64,000 nucleotides of DNA from Fluviirhizobium alvei (GCF_030551875.1 NZ_JAUOZU010000013.1:124001-188000); one strand, 5' to 3'; positions 44,265 to 54,700 are shown, numbered from the stretch's first letter. Notes: a model not told the origin generated them from the letters alone. Program-made: numbers and translations.

Positions 44265-44789
44265 TTATTGGGCCGGCGTCGAATTGTTCTCGGTCTTCGG
44301 AGCGGCATCTGCCGGCTTCGTGGCTGTCGCATCCGCAGGTTTGGCAGCATCAGCAGGTGCTGCCGCGTCTGCAGGCTTCGCAGCATCCGCCGGCTTGGCG
44401 GCATCCGCAGGTGCAGCAGGCTGGGTGTTATCACCATCGGTCGGAATGGCATTCGGGTCAGCCGCCACCGGCGCTTCCGGCTTCTTTTCATTGCCGCCGA
44501 GCGCATCAAGAAGACCATTGTCGCCCGATGTCGTCGTCGGCAGCTTGTCGAGAATGTCGGTCGGCTTGGCCTGATAGCGGGCAAGGATGCCGAGGCTGAG
44601 CGAGGTGATGAAGAACAGCGTCGCGAGAATGGCCGTCGTCCGCGTCAAGGCGTTGGCAGCACCGCGCGCGCTCATGAAACCGGAACCGCCACCGATGCCC
44701 AGACCACCGCCCTCGGAACGCTGGATGAGCACGACGCCAACCAGCGCCAGAACGATCATCAGATGGATAACGATCAATACCGTCTGCAT
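44265..44789 (-). CDS. secG: Preprotein translocase subunit SecG
   Basis: The first ~80 residues are canonical SecG with two transmembrane helices (about 3-22 and 54-72) and the GGGLGIGGGSGFMSARGAAN segment near 28-47. A 95-residue C-terminal extension of Pro-Ala-Asp-Ala/Lys repeats follows (174 aa in all, against about 75-110 in model bacteria). SecG assists SecYEG translocation. The extension is low-complexity. Confidence 0.93.
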   Translation of the reverse strand: MQTVLIVIHLMIVLALVGVVLIQRSEGGGLGIGGGSGFMSARGAANALTRTTAILATLFFITSLSLGILARYQAKPTDILDKLPTTTSGDNGLLDALGGNEKKPEAPVAADPNAIPTDGDNTQPAAPADAAKPADAAKPADAAAPADAAKPADATATKPADAAPKTENNSTPAQ

Positions 44790-44911
44790 ATGTCCAATCC
44801 TGTCCGGAAGTTCCGAACCTAAATGTGTTTGGCGCGCTCTTACACGAGGCCCGCCCGCTTGGAAAGCCCCTCGCCTCGCCTTTCAAGCGCACGAACTGTT
44901 CTCACTGAGCC

Positions 44912-45673
44912 TTAAAGCGCTTCGTAGACCTTGGATATGGCAAGGAAGTCGGCTGCTTTCAAGCTCGCCCCACCGATCAGGGCACCATCGACATTGGCGA
45001 TCGCCATCAGTTCGGCTGCATTCGACGGTTTGACGGAACCGCCATAGAGAATGCGCACCTTCTTGCCCTCGGCGCCGAAGCGCGCCACGAGTTCCGAGCG
45101 CATGAAGGCATGTGCCTCCTCGACATCGGCGGCCGTCGGCGTCAGGCCGGTGCCGATCGCCCAGACCGGTTCATAGGCAATGACGGTATTGGCAGCGGTG
45201 GCGGCATCCGGCACCGAGCCGGCCAACTGGCGCTTCAGCACATCGAGCGTTTCACCGCCCTTGCGCTCGGCTTCGGTCTCGCCGATGCAGACGATGGCCA
45301 CCAGTTCGGCGGCATGGGCGGCCTCGGCCTTGGCACGCACCAGCGCATCGCTTTCGCCATGCAGCGTACGGCGTTCCGAGTGGCCGACGATCACAAAGGT
45401 ACCGAAGCAATCGGCAATCATCGTAGCGGAGATGTCGCCGGTGAAAGCACCCGACTGGGCCGTATGGCAATCCTGGGCGCCGATCTTCAACGGACTGTCG
45501 GTGCAAAGCGCCGTCGCCACATAGAGAAGCGTTGCCGGCGGGCAGATGAGCGTATCGATCTTGCCAGCAAGCGGCGCGACACCTTCAGCCATCGCCTTGA
45601 GCTCGTTGAGCTGCTCGCGGGTTCCGTTCATCTTCCAGTTTCCGGCAACGAGCGGCTTGATTTCCGGCGTCAT
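44912..45673 (-). CDS. tpiA: Triosephosphate isomerase
   Basis: A 253-aa TIM-barrel enzyme interconverting DHAP and GAP. Lys14 is in VAGNWKMNG, the catalytic His lies in [10 protein letters not shown] (about 95-104), the catalytic Glu in [11 protein letters not shown] (about 168-178), and the phosphate loop YGGSV is near 213. ATG 45673 follows GAGGAGATCG. Longer frames upstream are unsupported. Confidence 0.97.
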   Translation of the reverse strand: MTPEIKPLVAGNWKMNGTREQLNELKAMAEGVAPLAGKIDTLICPPATLLYVATALCTDSPLKIGAQDCHTAQSGAFTGDISATMIADCFGTFVIVGHSERRTLHGESDALVRAKAEAAHAAELVAIVCIGETEAERKGGETLDVLKRQLAGSVPDAATAANTVIAYEPVWAIGTGLTPTAADVEEAHAFMRSELVARFGAEGKKVRILYGGSVKPSNAAELMAIANVDGALIGGASLKAADFLAISKVYEAL

Positions 45674-45860
45674 ATCGATCTCCTCACGTAAAAATCCTGT
45701 CGTTGCCCTAGCAGAAAGGCGGAAAAAGCCGCAAGCTAAACTTCCGTCGATCGGAGCCGGAAGAATTGACACAATGGAATGCGTGAATAAAACCGGAAGA
45801 TGAGCCGTTACGCGGATGGCTGAAAGCAACTTGAGAAGCCCACGAGCGAAAGCTGGAAAC

Positions 45861-47387
45861 ATGAAGAGAACAGCGCGCATATCGGCGGCAGTCCTTTGCC
45901 TGTTGTTCCTCTCGCTATCGGTCCTTGTTCCGGGCACCGCCAATGCCGCAGCGCCTCGCGTGGCGCTCGTGATCGGCATGGCGCGCTATGCCAACATTCC
46001 CGCACTTGCCAACACCGAAAACGACGCGCGCGAAATCTCGAAAACGCTGCGAGCGCTCGGCTTCCAGGTTGAAACCGCGATCGATCTGCCGCTCAAGGAT
46101 CTGGTCGAAACGGTCAACCGATTTTCCGTCACGGCGGAAACGGCCGATATCGCCATGATCTATTATGCCGGTCATGGCGTCGAACTGAGCGGCGAGAATT
46201 TTCTGATCCCGGTCGATGTGAATATCCGGAAACCGGAAGATATCGGCTCGCAGGCGATTACGCTGCGCAATCTCCTCGAAGCGGTCGAAAATGCCCGCAA
46301 GCTGCGCGTGGTCATCCTTGATTCCTGCCGCAACAATCCCTTCGCCACATGGCCGGTCCAGGAAGTGGCCAAGGCTGGCGATGCCACTTATGTCACGGGG
46401 GTTGCCGGGGAACTGCGCAAGGGCGGTCTTGCGGCCCCCTCGCCCGACAAGGGCATGCTGGTCGTTTATGCCGCCAAGGAAGGCGAAGTCGCGCTTGATG
46501 GCGAAGGCGGCCACAGCCCGTTTGCCCGCGCACTCATCAGCGAATTGCCGACGCCGAATGTCGAGATCGGCATGGTGTTTCGTCGCGTGCGCGATGCAGT
46601 TTTGATCGCCACCAAGAACAAGCAGGAGCCACACTTCTACGGCTCCCTCTCTGGCATCCCCTATTTCCTCGGCGGTTCCGACATCAATGTTGCGGCTCTT
46701 TCGGATCGTACCAAGGCCTGGAGCGCACTGGCGGCAGACCAGGAAATGCAGCTGGCCTCGCTTGCCGAAGACGGCAATGTCCGCGCCATGCTTGGATTGG
46801 GTTATATGTCGCTCAATCCGGAAAAATCCCGCTTCAAGCCAGAACGCGCCGTCGCCATGTTCTCCGCCGCTGCAAAAAATGGCGAGCCCGAAGCGATGTT
46901 CGAGCTTGCCAAGCTCTATGAAAAGGGCATCGGCACGCCGCAAAACCTCGACGAAGCGCTCCGGCTCTATCAGAAATCGGCCGAACTTGGTTTTGCCGAC
47001 GCGATCAACGATCTCGGCTTTCTGTACTATCAGGGCGGCATCGGCCTGAAACGCGACCCGCAGAAGGCCGTCGACCTGTTCTTGAAAGCGGCTGACCTTC
47101 GGCATCCGCAGGCCATGTTCAATGCCGCCGCCTTGATCGATGATGGCGTCGTCGCCGGAAAGGGTCCGGAAGATGCGGCCCGCTATCTTTATGCGGCCCT
47201 TCGTTCCGGGGTGAAGGATGTTCTCGAACAGCTGACGAACCGCCCGAACCAGTTCAAGCCGGAAACGCGCAAGGCGCTGCAGGCCGAACTGGCCAAGAAC
47301 AATTTCTACAAAGGCAGCATCGACGGCGCCTTCGGCCAGGGCACCCAGCGAAGCATGCGGATCGCCTATGGCGAGACCACTGATTGA
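45861..47387 (+). CDS. Secreted caspase-like peptidase with Sel1 repeats
   Basis: A 508-aa protein from ATG 45861. The signal peptide (about 1-30, VPGTANAAA) is followed by a caspase (C14) domain with catalytic His105 (YYAGHG) and Cys156 (LDSCRNNP). Sel1-like repeats lie at about 300-430 ([20 protein letters not shown]), and a C-terminal peptidoglycan-binding-like end carries [17 protein letters not shown] (about 478-494). Both catalytic residues are present, so it may be active in the periplasm. It is divergent from tpiA, with an 18-bp gap to the next gene. Confidence 0.88.
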   Translation: MKRTARISAAVLCLLFLSLSVLVPGTANAAAPRVALVIGMARYANIPALANTENDAREISKTLRALGFQVETAIDLPLKDLVETVNRFSVTAETADIAMIYYAGHGVELSGENFLIPVDVNIRKPEDIGSQAITLRNLLEAVENARKLRVVILDSCRNNPFATWPVQEVAKAGDATYVTGVAGELRKGGLAAPSPDKGMLVVYAAKEGEVALDGEGGHSPFARALISELPTPNVEIGMVFRRVRDAVLIATKNKQEPHFYGSLSGIPYFLGGSDINVAALSDRTKAWSALAADQEMQLASLAEDGNVRAMLGLGYMSLNPEKSRFKPERAVAMFSAAAKNGEPEAMFELAKLYEKGIGTPQNLDEALRLYQKSAELGFADAINDLGFLYYQGGIGLKRDPQKAVDLFLKAADLRHPQAMFNAAALIDDGVVAGKGPEDAARYLYAALRSGVKDVLEQLTNRPNQFKPETRKALQAELAKNNFYKGSIDGAFGQGTQRSMRIAYGETTD

Positions 47388-47404
47388 GGAGAGGTATTCC
47401 ACCT

Positions 47405-48088
47405 ATGACGATGCGTCCATTGTTGAAAGGCATGTCACTTGTCGTTGCAGGGAGCCTCAGCCTCGTCGGCAGCCCCTCCTTCGCCGCGATTCCTCATCTG
47501 GTGCCGAACGCGCCCGTTCGGGACGTGGACAGCCTGATTCTCGCAGCCATGAACATGTCGCCGCCGCACCAGACCGTCGACACACCAGACAACGAGACCT
47601 ACGGGAACGACGGCCCGGGGCTGGAATACAATGCGCTCAACCGGATGACGACGCGCAAGATCGTCCTCGATCTGCGGGCGGTGGTGGGTGAATGCTCGAC
47701 CTATGACGACGTCTACCGGATCGACTGCCTGCGCCAGGGCCTGGACCTGATTGCCGACAGCCTGCCGAAAAACAGCGAATATGTCGAAACCGAGCGCGTG
47801 CTCCGACAGGCCAGCCGCAAGCTGGCGGCAATCGTCTCCGAAAATGCGGATAGGTCAAAACCGAAGTTGCAAGCGCAGAAGAACGCCAATCCGCGCTTCA
47901 AGAAAACCCGCAGCTATACGGCCATTCGCAAGGATGCCGTCCCCCGCGCCATGGAACAGGCAACTGCGGTGATCGAAGAGGCAAAGACGACGCTCTTACG
48001 TGCCAGCGAGAATTCCGAACGCCGCTATCTTCACTATCAGCAGATCTCGACGGCGGTCGATTCGACGAAGGTGCTCCTGCGATCGTGA
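47405..48088 (+). CDS. Exported hypothetical protein (227 aa)
   Basis: ATG 47405 follows GAGGAGAGG. A signal peptide (MTMRPLLKGMSLVVAGSLSL, cleavage near SFAA) precedes a helical protein with two cysteines (GECSTYDD and RIDCLRQ, about 99-115) that could form a disulfide. No domain is recognised. It is probably cotranscribed with the caspase-Sel1 gene 17 bp upstream. Confidence 0.65.
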   Translation: MTMRPLLKGMSLVVAGSLSLVGSPSFAAIPHLVPNAPVRDVDSLILAAMNMSPPHQTVDTPDNETYGNDGPGLEYNALNRMTTRKIVLDLRAVVGECSTYDDVYRIDCLRQGLDLIADSLPKNSEYVETERVLRQASRKLAAIVSENADRSKPKLQAQKNANPRFKKTRSYTAIRKDAVPRAMEQATAVIEEAKTTLLRASENSERRYLHYQQISTAVDSTKVLLRS

Positions 48089-48094
48089 TCGCGT

Positions 48095-48976
48095 TCAGCG
48101 CGCCTCGAACAGCCAGTTGAGACTGTCACGCCAATCCGTCATCCGGATCGGGGTTCCGTGCGATCCGGTTTCGAACAGAACGAACCGCGTCGGATATTTC
48201 TCCTTGGAGAGACTTTCGTAGAGCGCAATCTGGTCCGCTGCCGGATAGACGCTGTCGGACGATCCATGGCTGAAAAACATCGGCAGCCTTGCTGCATAGG
48301 CGGCCGTCTTGCGGAAATCGGGATCCGTGACGCCGCCCATGATCATCATGCCCGCAAGTTGGCCTGCCACATCCTTGTCGCGCGCGATCGACCAGCAGAC
48401 GAAGCTGCCCATCGATGCACAGGAAAGAACGATCCTGGCGCCCGGCGCATTGGCCCGGATATGCCGGATCAGCATGGCGATATCGGCGGCACCTTCCGCA
48501 TCGAAGGTCCGTACGCTCGGCGCGAAATAGACCCCGGCATTCTGCATGGCGAGGTTCTTGAGCCGGTTGAAATTGCCGCCGAACGAATAGTCGTTGGCAC
48601 CCAGCCGGCGGTCGCCACCGCGACCATGCAGGAAAATGACGGCGAATGCGGCATTTTCGACATTGCCGACACGCATGACATCGAGCCTGCGCCCGTCAGC
48701 GCTTAACGTTTCGTTTTCCTGCGCCGACTTCGGCTTGAGCGAAACGTAACGCCCCCTCACCCGCCGCTCCGGCACTTCGTCGCGCTCGTTGATGTCACGC
48801 AGTTCCTGGTAATCGACCTTGAGGAAATTTCCGCCGTCACGCGTTTCGAGGATTGCCGGATAGGCGAACAGCTCGTCCTTGTAGGGCTTGAGTTCGGCTG
48901 TAGCAGAGGCGACCGCGCCGAAAACCAGCAAAATGGGAAGGGCGACAATGGCGCGAGGCCAACGAACTGTGGACAT
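48095..48976 (-). CDS. Exported alpha/beta hydrolase-like protein
   Basis: A 293-aa protein with a signal peptide (about 1-26), an oxyanion-hole HGRGGDRR near 116-123, a nucleophile-elbow-like CASMGSF near 188-194 and the late His in GSHGTP near 270. This fits an esterase/phospholipase-carboxylesterase type hydrolase. It converges with the 227-aa gene and is divergent from parE. Confidence 0.75.
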   Translation of the reverse strand: MSTVRWPRAIVALPILLVFGAVASATAELKPYKDELFAYPAILETRDGGNFLKVDYQELRDINERDEVPERRVRGRYVSLKPKSAQENETLSADGRRLDVMRVGNVENAAFAVIFLHGRGGDRRLGANDYSFGGNFNRLKNLAMQNAGVYFAPSVRTFDAEGAADIAMLIRHIRANAPGARIVLSCASMGSFVCWSIARDKDVAGQLAGMMIMGGVTDPDFRKTAAYAARLPMFFSHGSSDSVYPAADQIALYESLSKEKYPTRFVLFETGSHGTPIRMTDWRDSLNWLFEAR

Positions 48977-49118
48977 CCTGTGCGTTCCGGGAAGTTACGA
49001 CCCCAGCGCCTTGCCATCCCGGCGACGAGAAAGCAATCCTCCTCGCATTCGCGAAATGAGGCGCATTCTGGCAGAATCGGCTGATTCGCCTCCCTCCGAC
49101 GCTTGTGAAACGAGACCC

Positions 49119-51170
49119 ATGACTGACGGCAACGACCTTTTTTCTGCCATCCCTGACATGCCCCGTGTCGAAAAGCCGGCGGCAGCCGAACCGATTGCGC
49201 CAGAACCCACACGCGCAGCCGCTGTTCCGCAGGCACCGCAGAAGAGCGATGATTACGATGCCTCTGCCATTCGCGTGCTCGAAGGGCTCGAACCGGTGCG
49301 CATGCGCCCGGGCATGTATATCGGCGGTACCGACGAAAAGGCGCTCCACCATCTCTTTGCCGAAGTCATCGACAATTCGATGGACGAGGCGGTCGCGGGC
49401 CATGCGAATTTCATCGACGTCAATCTCGATGCCAACGGCTATCTCACCGTCACCGACAATGGCCGCGGCATTCCGGTCGAGCTGCATCCGCAGGTTCCCG
49501 GAAAATCGACCCTCGAAGTCATCATGACCAAGTTACATGCTGGCGGCAAATTCGATGGCAAGGCCTATGAAACATCGGGCGGTCTGCACGGCGTCGGTAT
49601 CTCGGTGGTCAATGCGCTTTCCGATTTCGTCGAAGTCGAAGTGGCCCGCAACAAGCGGCTCTATCGCCAGCGTTTTTCGCGCGGCATTCCGCAAGGCCCG
49701 CTCGAGGATCTCGGCGAGATCCACAATCGCCGCGGCACGCGCGTCCGTTTCCATCCCGATGCGCAGATTTTCGGCAATCACGCCAAATTCGATCCCGGCC
49801 GCCTCTTCCGCATGTCGCGCTCGAAGGCCTATCTTTTTGGCGGCGTCGAAATTCGCTGGTCCTGCGCGCCCGAACTGGTGACGGGGACCGAAATCCCGGA
49901 AAAGGCGGTCTTCCACTTCCCGGGCGGGCTCAAGGATTATCTGGCGGCCCAGATCGGCAAGGACTTTACCGTCACCCGCGATATCTTCTCCGGCAAGACC
50001 GAACGGCCCGGTGGTCACGGTTCGGTCGAATGGGCCGTGACCTGGTATGGCGGCGACATGATGCTGCATTCCTATTGCAACACGATCCCGACCCCGGAAG
50101 GCGGCACCCATGAAGCCGGCTTGCGCATCGCGCTCACCAAGGGGCTGAAAGCCTATGCCGAACTCAAGGGCAACAAGCGCGCGGCCGGCATCACCACCGA
50201 TGACGTGATGATCTCGGTCGCCGGCATGCTGTCGGTCTTCATCCGCGAACCCGAATTCGTCGGCCAGACCAAGGACAAGCTCGCCAGTGCCGAAGCCCAG
50301 CGTATCGTCGAAAACGTCATCCGCGATCCGTTCGACCATTATCTGACGGATAATCCTTCCGAAGCCGACAAGCTGCTCGAATGGGTGATCGAGCGCTCCG
50401 AAGAGCGCATGCGCCGGCGCAAGGAAAAGGAAGTCAACCGCAAGACGGCAGTCCGCAAGCTGCGACTGCCCGGAAAGCTCGCCGATTGTTCGCAGAACAC
50501 GGCCGAGGGCGCGGAACTCTTCATCGTCGAAGGCGATTCGGCCGGCGGCTCCGCCAAACAGGCGCGCAACCGTTCCAACCAGGCCATTCTGCCGTTGCGC
50601 GGCAAGATCCTCAACGTTGCCAGTGCCGGTCGCGACAAGCTTTCGGCCAACCAGTTGATTGCCGACCTCATCCAGGCGCTCGGCTGTGGCACAAGATCGA
50701 AATATCGCGAAGACGAACTGCGCTACGAACGCATCATCATCATGACCGATGCCGACGTCGACGGCGCCCATATCGCCTCGCTCCTGATCACCTTCTTCTA
50801 TCAGGAAATGCCGGAACTGGTCCGCAAGGGGCACCTCTTCCTCGCCGTGCCGCCGCTTTATCGCATCAGCCAGGGCGCCAAGACGCTCTATGCGCGCGAT
50901 GACCGCCATCGCCAGGAACTGATGGAAACCGTCTTCAAGGGCAAGAAGGTCGAAATCGGTCGTTTCAAGGGACTGGGCGAAATGATGCCGGCGCAGCTCA
51001 AGGAAACGACCATGGATCCGAAGACGCGGACCTTGCTGCGGGTCGAGATTGACGAAATCGATTACGAGGGCACGCGCGAAGCAGTCGACAACCTGATGGG
51101 AACCAAGCCCGAGGCCCGTTTCCGCTTCATCCAGGAGCGATCCGCCTTTGCCGAGAATCTCGACATCTGA
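49119..51170 (+). CDS. parE: DNA topoisomerase IV subunit B
   Basis: A 683-aa type IIA topoisomerase ATPase subunit. A 40-residue variable N-terminus precedes the GHKL ATPase domain, with RMRPGMYIGGTDEKALHHLF near 62-81 and DNGRGIPV near 107. The transducer follows, then the Toprim region (VEGDSAGGSAKQARNRSNQA near 469-488, TDADVDGAHI near 543-552). It decatenates daughter chromosomes with ParC. PDADVDGAHI-type and QLRP-like regions fit ParE rather than GyrB. Confidence 0.95.
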   Translation: MTDGNDLFSAIPDMPRVEKPAAAEPIAPEPTRAAAVPQAPQKSDDYDASAIRVLEGLEPVRMRPGMYIGGTDEKALHHLFAEVIDNSMDEAVAGHANFIDVNLDANGYLTVTDNGRGIPVELHPQVPGKSTLEVIMTKLHAGGKFDGKAYETSGGLHGVGISVVNALSDFVEVEVARNKRLYRQRFSRGIPQGPLEDLGEIHNRRGTRVRFHPDAQIFGNHAKFDPGRLFRMSRSKAYLFGGVEIRWSCAPELVTGTEIPEKAVFHFPGGLKDYLAAQIGKDFTVTRDIFSGKTERPGGHGSVEWAVTWYGGDMMLHSYCNTIPTPEGGTHEAGLRIALTKGLKAYAELKGNKRAAGITTDDVMISVAGMLSVFIREPEFVGQTKDKLASAEAQRIVENVIRDPFDHYLTDNPSEADKLLEWVIERSEERMRRRKEKEVNRKTAVRKLRLPGKLADCSQNTAEGAELFIVEGDSAGGSAKQARNRSNQAILPLRGKILNVASAGRDKLSANQLIADLIQALGCGTRSKYREDELRYERIIIMTDADVDGAHIASLLITFFYQEMPELVRKGHLFLAVPPLYRISQGAKTLYARDDRHRQELMETVFKGKKVEIGRFKGLGEMMPAQLKETTMDPKTRTLLRVEIDEIDYEGTREAVDNLMGTKPEARFRFIQERSAFAENLDI

Positions 51171-51263
51171 TCCCGGAAGCGAACAAAGTTGGACGATTTT
51201 GATTCCAAAAACCCTATGTTAACTGGAGTGGCTTAGTCTGGGGGACGGAGAATAAAGGTCCTC

Positions 51264-51875
51264 ATGATGTATTCAGCAATGCCATCCGATCCTCGAGCAG
51301 CCTTTCAGGCCAGCGACCAGGGCAACGGACTTGTGTCCGTGAAGCTGCCCGGTCGACTGATGCGTTCGGATTTTTCAGAACATGATTGCCGTGCGATCGA
51401 AATGTCGCCGAACGAAGTTCATTTCCATTGCAATGCCTTCCCGAATGTCGGCGAACGCATTGTCGCCTATATCGAACATCTGGGACGTCTCGAAGGCACG
51501 GTTACAGGCCATATCGAGCATGGCTTCGTCATTCGCCTGATCGCAACCGATCGCAAGCGCGACAAGCTTGCCGCCCAACTGAACTGGATGGCCAACAAGA
51601 CGGCTCTCGGCCTGCCGGAGGATCGTCGCCACGAGCGCCTGATGCCACGTAATACGCGCAGCGAAATCGGGCTGGATGACGGTCGCGTCTTTCCCTGCAA
51701 GATCATCGACCTGTCGCTTTCCGGCGCCGCCGTGGAAATCGATTTCAGGCCCGCAATCGGCACTCCGGTTCGGCTTGGCCATATGCGCGGCCGGATCGTC
51801 CGTCATTTCCAGGAAGGCGTGGCGGTCGAGTTCTCGGTCATGCTGTCGCGCGAAAGCCTCGAAAAGTACATCTGA
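51264..51875 (+). CDS. PilZ-domain protein
   Basis: A 203-aa protein with an N-terminal YcgR-like or degenerate PilZ half (about 25-100) and a C-terminal PilZ domain (about 115-200). The c-di-GMP signature is RRHERLMPR near 119-127 plus the later DLSLSGAAVE (D/NxSxxG). It probably binds c-di-GMP and affects motility, polysaccharide or the cell cycle. It is followed by a terminator. Confidence 0.88.
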   Translation: MMYSAMPSDPRAAFQASDQGNGLVSVKLPGRLMRSDFSEHDCRAIEMSPNEVHFHCNAFPNVGERIVAYIEHLGRLEGTVTGHIEHGFVIRLIATDRKRDKLAAQLNWMANKTALGLPEDRRHERLMPRNTRSEIGLDDGRVFPCKIIDLSLSGAAVEIDFRPAIGTPVRLGHMRGRIVRHFQEGVAVEFSVMLSRESLEKYI

Positions 51876-51919
51876 TCAAGACCGGGCGAACCGGCCGCAT
51901 AACTCTACCATAATATTTG

Positions 51920-51950
51920 AGGCCGGGCGTCCATGAGACCTCGGCCTTTT
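51920..51950 (+). terminator. Rho-independent terminator
   Basis: Stem AGGCCG/CGGCCT (51920-51925, 51942-51947) then TTTT, 45 bp after the PilZ stop. Confidence 0.7.
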
Positions 51951-52562
51951 GCTTGGGCAAGCCCATTCTTCGCGTCAGCCAAACCTAAAATGCCAACACG
52001 GAACGTTGTTAAACATTCCCTGTTTCAAAGGCCTGATAAACGCCTTCGGCGCCCCATCTCACCGCGAAACGGCATCGCTTTCAGTTCCTGATCCTATTTT
52101 CGCCCGGATTTTGCCGCTTTTTCCGCCCTCACTCAAAAAAAGTCGTGCCATTTTGAAAATAATTCCGGGCTGTTTTGACCCCGATTTGTCCTGTTTTGGC
52201 GCTGAAACAGCTCGTGTTACGATCCCGCTACAGAATTAAGCAGCATTGGGCAGCGCCTGCTCCGCGCGACGTCCGAGCGTCGCTAGCGGGTTCAAGCGTC
52301 TTCGTTCGATCAAAAACCATCAATCAAATCAGACCGTTCGCGCAAACCGGCTGCAATTTGAAGCAAATTTCGCGACAATTTTCCTCAATAATGCATCTTG
52401 TTTTATTTCAATTCTCGTATTGTTTTAAGATATTTTTACTAAAGTAATGATCGAGCTTTATATTCAATATACTCAAATCAATACTTTATTTTACTTCGGA
52501 ATTTCGCGACCGATAAAATAGTGCCTGCCATAGTTTCCCCATCTCAGACGGGGAGACGAAAA
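51951..52562. other. Non-coding interval, AT-rich in its right half
   Basis: No ORF with a ribosome site or family resemblance was found. The last 200 bp (about 52370-52540) are clearly AT-rich (TTTTATTTCAATTCTC, TTTATATTCAATATAC) and probably hold the promoter of the transglutaminase-like gene, perhaps with binding sites for a regulator. I see no IS ends or hairpin of note. Confidence 0.5.
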
Positions 52563-53159
52563 ATGAAAAACAAAGTCGCATGGAAGGGCATTCTCGCAAT
52601 CCTGGCCGCCACGATCAGCACCGTGACATTCGCGGCCTCACCCAACATGAACACGGCCGGCAAGACCAATCCGCCGATCGGCCATTATGAATATTGCATG
52701 ATCAACGGCAATGAATGTGGCTCGAACGGCTCCGACAGCGGTCCGCTGCAACTGACCGAGAAATTGTGGAAGACCATTCTCAAGGTCAACTACGATGCCA
52801 ACTCTAAGATCGAGCCGCTAACCGATCAGGAGATCTTCGGCAAGGAAGAGGTCTGGGCCATGCCAACCTCGGTTGGCGATTGCGAGGACTATGTTCTTCT
52901 CAAGCGCAAGATGCTGATGGATCGCGGCGTGTCTCCGGCCAATCTTCTGATCACCGTGGTGTTGCAGCCAAATGGTGATGGCCATGCTGTACTCACGGTT
53001 CGAACCGACCGCGGCGACTTCGTTCTCGACAATATGCGCAACAAGGTCCTTCTGTGGTCGGACACCGAATATACATTCCTCAAGCGCCAATCGACCAGGA
53101 ATGCCGGTCAGTGGGTGAAGATCGACGATGACCATTCGCCAGCCCTTGGCGCCATGTAA
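52563..53159 (+). CDS. Transglutaminase-like cysteine peptidase (BTLCP)
   Basis: A 198-aa exported protein. The signal peptide is about 1-24 (TVTFAASP). The catalytic Cys is in VGDCEDYVLLKR (about 117-128), with His in DGHAVLTVRT (about 151-160) and Asp in FVLDNMR (about 164-170). This matches the bacterial transglutaminase-like cysteine proteinase family (PF06035), often linked to cell-surface adhesin control such as LapG. No LapD partner is seen here. ATG 52563 was chosen for the signal peptide. Confidence 0.88.
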   Translation: MKNKVAWKGILAILAATISTVTFAASPNMNTAGKTNPPIGHYEYCMINGNECGSNGSDSGPLQLTEKLWKTILKVNYDANSKIEPLTDQEIFGKEEVWAMPTSVGDCEDYVLLKRKMLMDRGVSPANLLITVVLQPNGDGHAVLTVRTDRGDFVLDNMRNKVLLWSDTEYTFLKRQSTRNAGQWVKIDDDHSPALGAM

Positions 53160-53259
53160 TTCTGGCACCAACTGCACCGGTCGCCCGGAGCAGTTGAGCC
53201 AATCATAGACAGAGTTCCGGCCGGATCAGTCCAATCCCCGTCCCCCAGATCCGGTCGTT

Positions 53260-53296
53260 GCCGGCCCCGTTGTCCCCGGGGCCGGCTCTTTTTTTG
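53260..53296 (+). terminator. Rho-independent terminator
   Basis: A 9-bp stem GCCGGCCCC/GGGGCCGGC (53260-53268, 53278-53286) followed by TCTTTTTTT. It serves the transglutaminase-like gene. Confidence 0.85.
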
Positions 53297-53309
53297 GATG
53301 CTGCCGAGC

Positions 53310-53627
53310 CTAGAGAAGTTCGATTTTGCGAACAAATCCCAGAACGACGAGCCCGTAGATCCACGCCCAGCCGAATGCGACAATGACGCCACAGGCAAGA
53401 TCCTGGCGGCTCACCTTGCCTTCACGCCAGACTTCGGCCAGACGATCGACCAGAAAGCCCGGTCCGGCAATGAGCGCCAGAAACCAGACGACAAATCGGC
53501 GCTCCAGTTGAATGCTGTTGCTCTGAACCGGCAGACGCTGGTCCAACAGGGCCTTGGCAAGATCGGCTATGGCAAGCGGTACCGCAAAGCCGACAACCAG
53601 GGAAACAAACACATCACCTGAATTCAT
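53310..53627 (-). CDS. Small integral membrane protein (105 aa)
   Basis: From ATG 53627 the protein has three predicted transmembrane helices (about 6-24, 38-56 and 74-98). No motif is recognised. It converges with the transglutaminase-like gene and is divergent from the 251-aa gene. Confidence 0.65.
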   Translation of the reverse strand: MNSGDVFVSLVVGFAVPLAIADLAKALLDQRLPVQSNSIQLERRFVVWFLALIAGPGFLVDRLAEVWREGKVSRQDLACGVIVAFGWAWIYGLVVLGFVRKIELL

Positions 53628-53743
53628 GCTCTCCAAGCCTATCCGTTCAAGGTTTTTACAAGCTTCGCCCAGCAAGCTTCGTGCCACCCGTGCATGCTCC
53701 AGTCTGGCACAGGATTGAGACCGTTTAGTCGTGCCAAGCATCG

Positions 53744-54499
53744 ATGAAAGGCAAGGAGCCGGAGGATGATCGTGTGACCAGCGACCATATTCTGTCCAAC
53801 AGGCTGCTGGTCAGAATTCTCATCGCAATTTCGCTCATGGCGCTGCTGATGATCGGGATGACCATTGGCGGCCATATGCTGGGCAAAACGCTGGCACGCG
53901 AGGATTTCACCGACGAGACGTCGCCTCTTCACCTGATCGTGGGTCAGGATGTGCTGAAACTGCCGGCAAACATGCTACGCTTTGCCTCCGAACGCCAATC
54001 GGGTCGCCAAGATGCAGTCCATCTCGCGCTCGTCTGGCCGGGATTGCAAGGCTATAGCCAGGAAAATGCGGCACTCTTCACCGACAAGAACAGCACCGAC
54101 AGCGTCATATTCGCTGAATTTAGTCAGAGCATCATGTCACGCGACATGTCGGGACGCCTTGAGCCGATTTATAAACGTCTGTTTACCGGCAAGGAAAGCC
54201 CTGGCCCTGGCGGCTTGACCATCCATGAACTCGATCCGAAAAGCGGCTATGGCAGCGAACAGATCCTGACGGCAGAGCGCAAGGGCGAACGGCCCTATGT
54301 TGTGCGCTGCATCCTGCCGCGCGACGGGGCGCCGTCCAGTTCCGCCGACTGCCAGCGCGATATCCATGTTGGCCGAGATCTGACCCTGCTTTACCGGTTT
54401 TCTTCCCGTCTTCTCGATCATTGGGCGGACATCGACAAGGCGATGGTCGCTTTCGCAGACCGGGCAATCGAGTCCGGCAATGGCACACAGGTGCCCTGA
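53744..54499 (+). CDS. Hypothetical membrane-anchored protein (251 aa)
   Basis: An N-terminal transmembrane helix (about 22-45, LLVRILIAISLMALLMIGMT) is followed by a soluble, probably periplasmic domain of about 200 residues with no recognised motif. Two cysteines (VRCILPRDG and ADCQRDI) may form a disulfide. Such single-anchor proteins are conserved in Rhizobiaceae, with no known function. It precedes the DacA-type gene by about 200 bp. Confidence 0.6.
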   Translation: MKGKEPEDDRVTSDHILSNRLLVRILIAISLMALLMIGMTIGGHMLGKTLAREDFTDETSPLHLIVGQDVLKLPANMLRFASERQSGRQDAVHLALVWPGLQGYSQENAALFTDKNSTDSVIFAEFSQSIMSRDMSGRLEPIYKRLFTGKESPGPGGLTIHELDPKSGYGSEQILTAERKGERPYVVRCILPRDGAPSSSADCQRDIHVGRDLTLLYRFSSRLLDHWADIDKAMVAFADRAIESGNGTQVP

Positions 54500-54700
54500 A
54501 ACGTCACGGCCGGCTGGCCGAAAAGTTTCTCGCAATTGCACATATTCAGGATTCTGCATGCATTCATAAACCGATTGGTAACGCTATCGGGGTTACATCT
54601 TTTTACTAAGTTCTGCCGGACCTTGCCCCGGAAGTTGCAACATAAATTGTCGAGTATCGTTGTGCCTCAATCCAAGCTTCTGTTTCCCGCCCTTAAGGGA

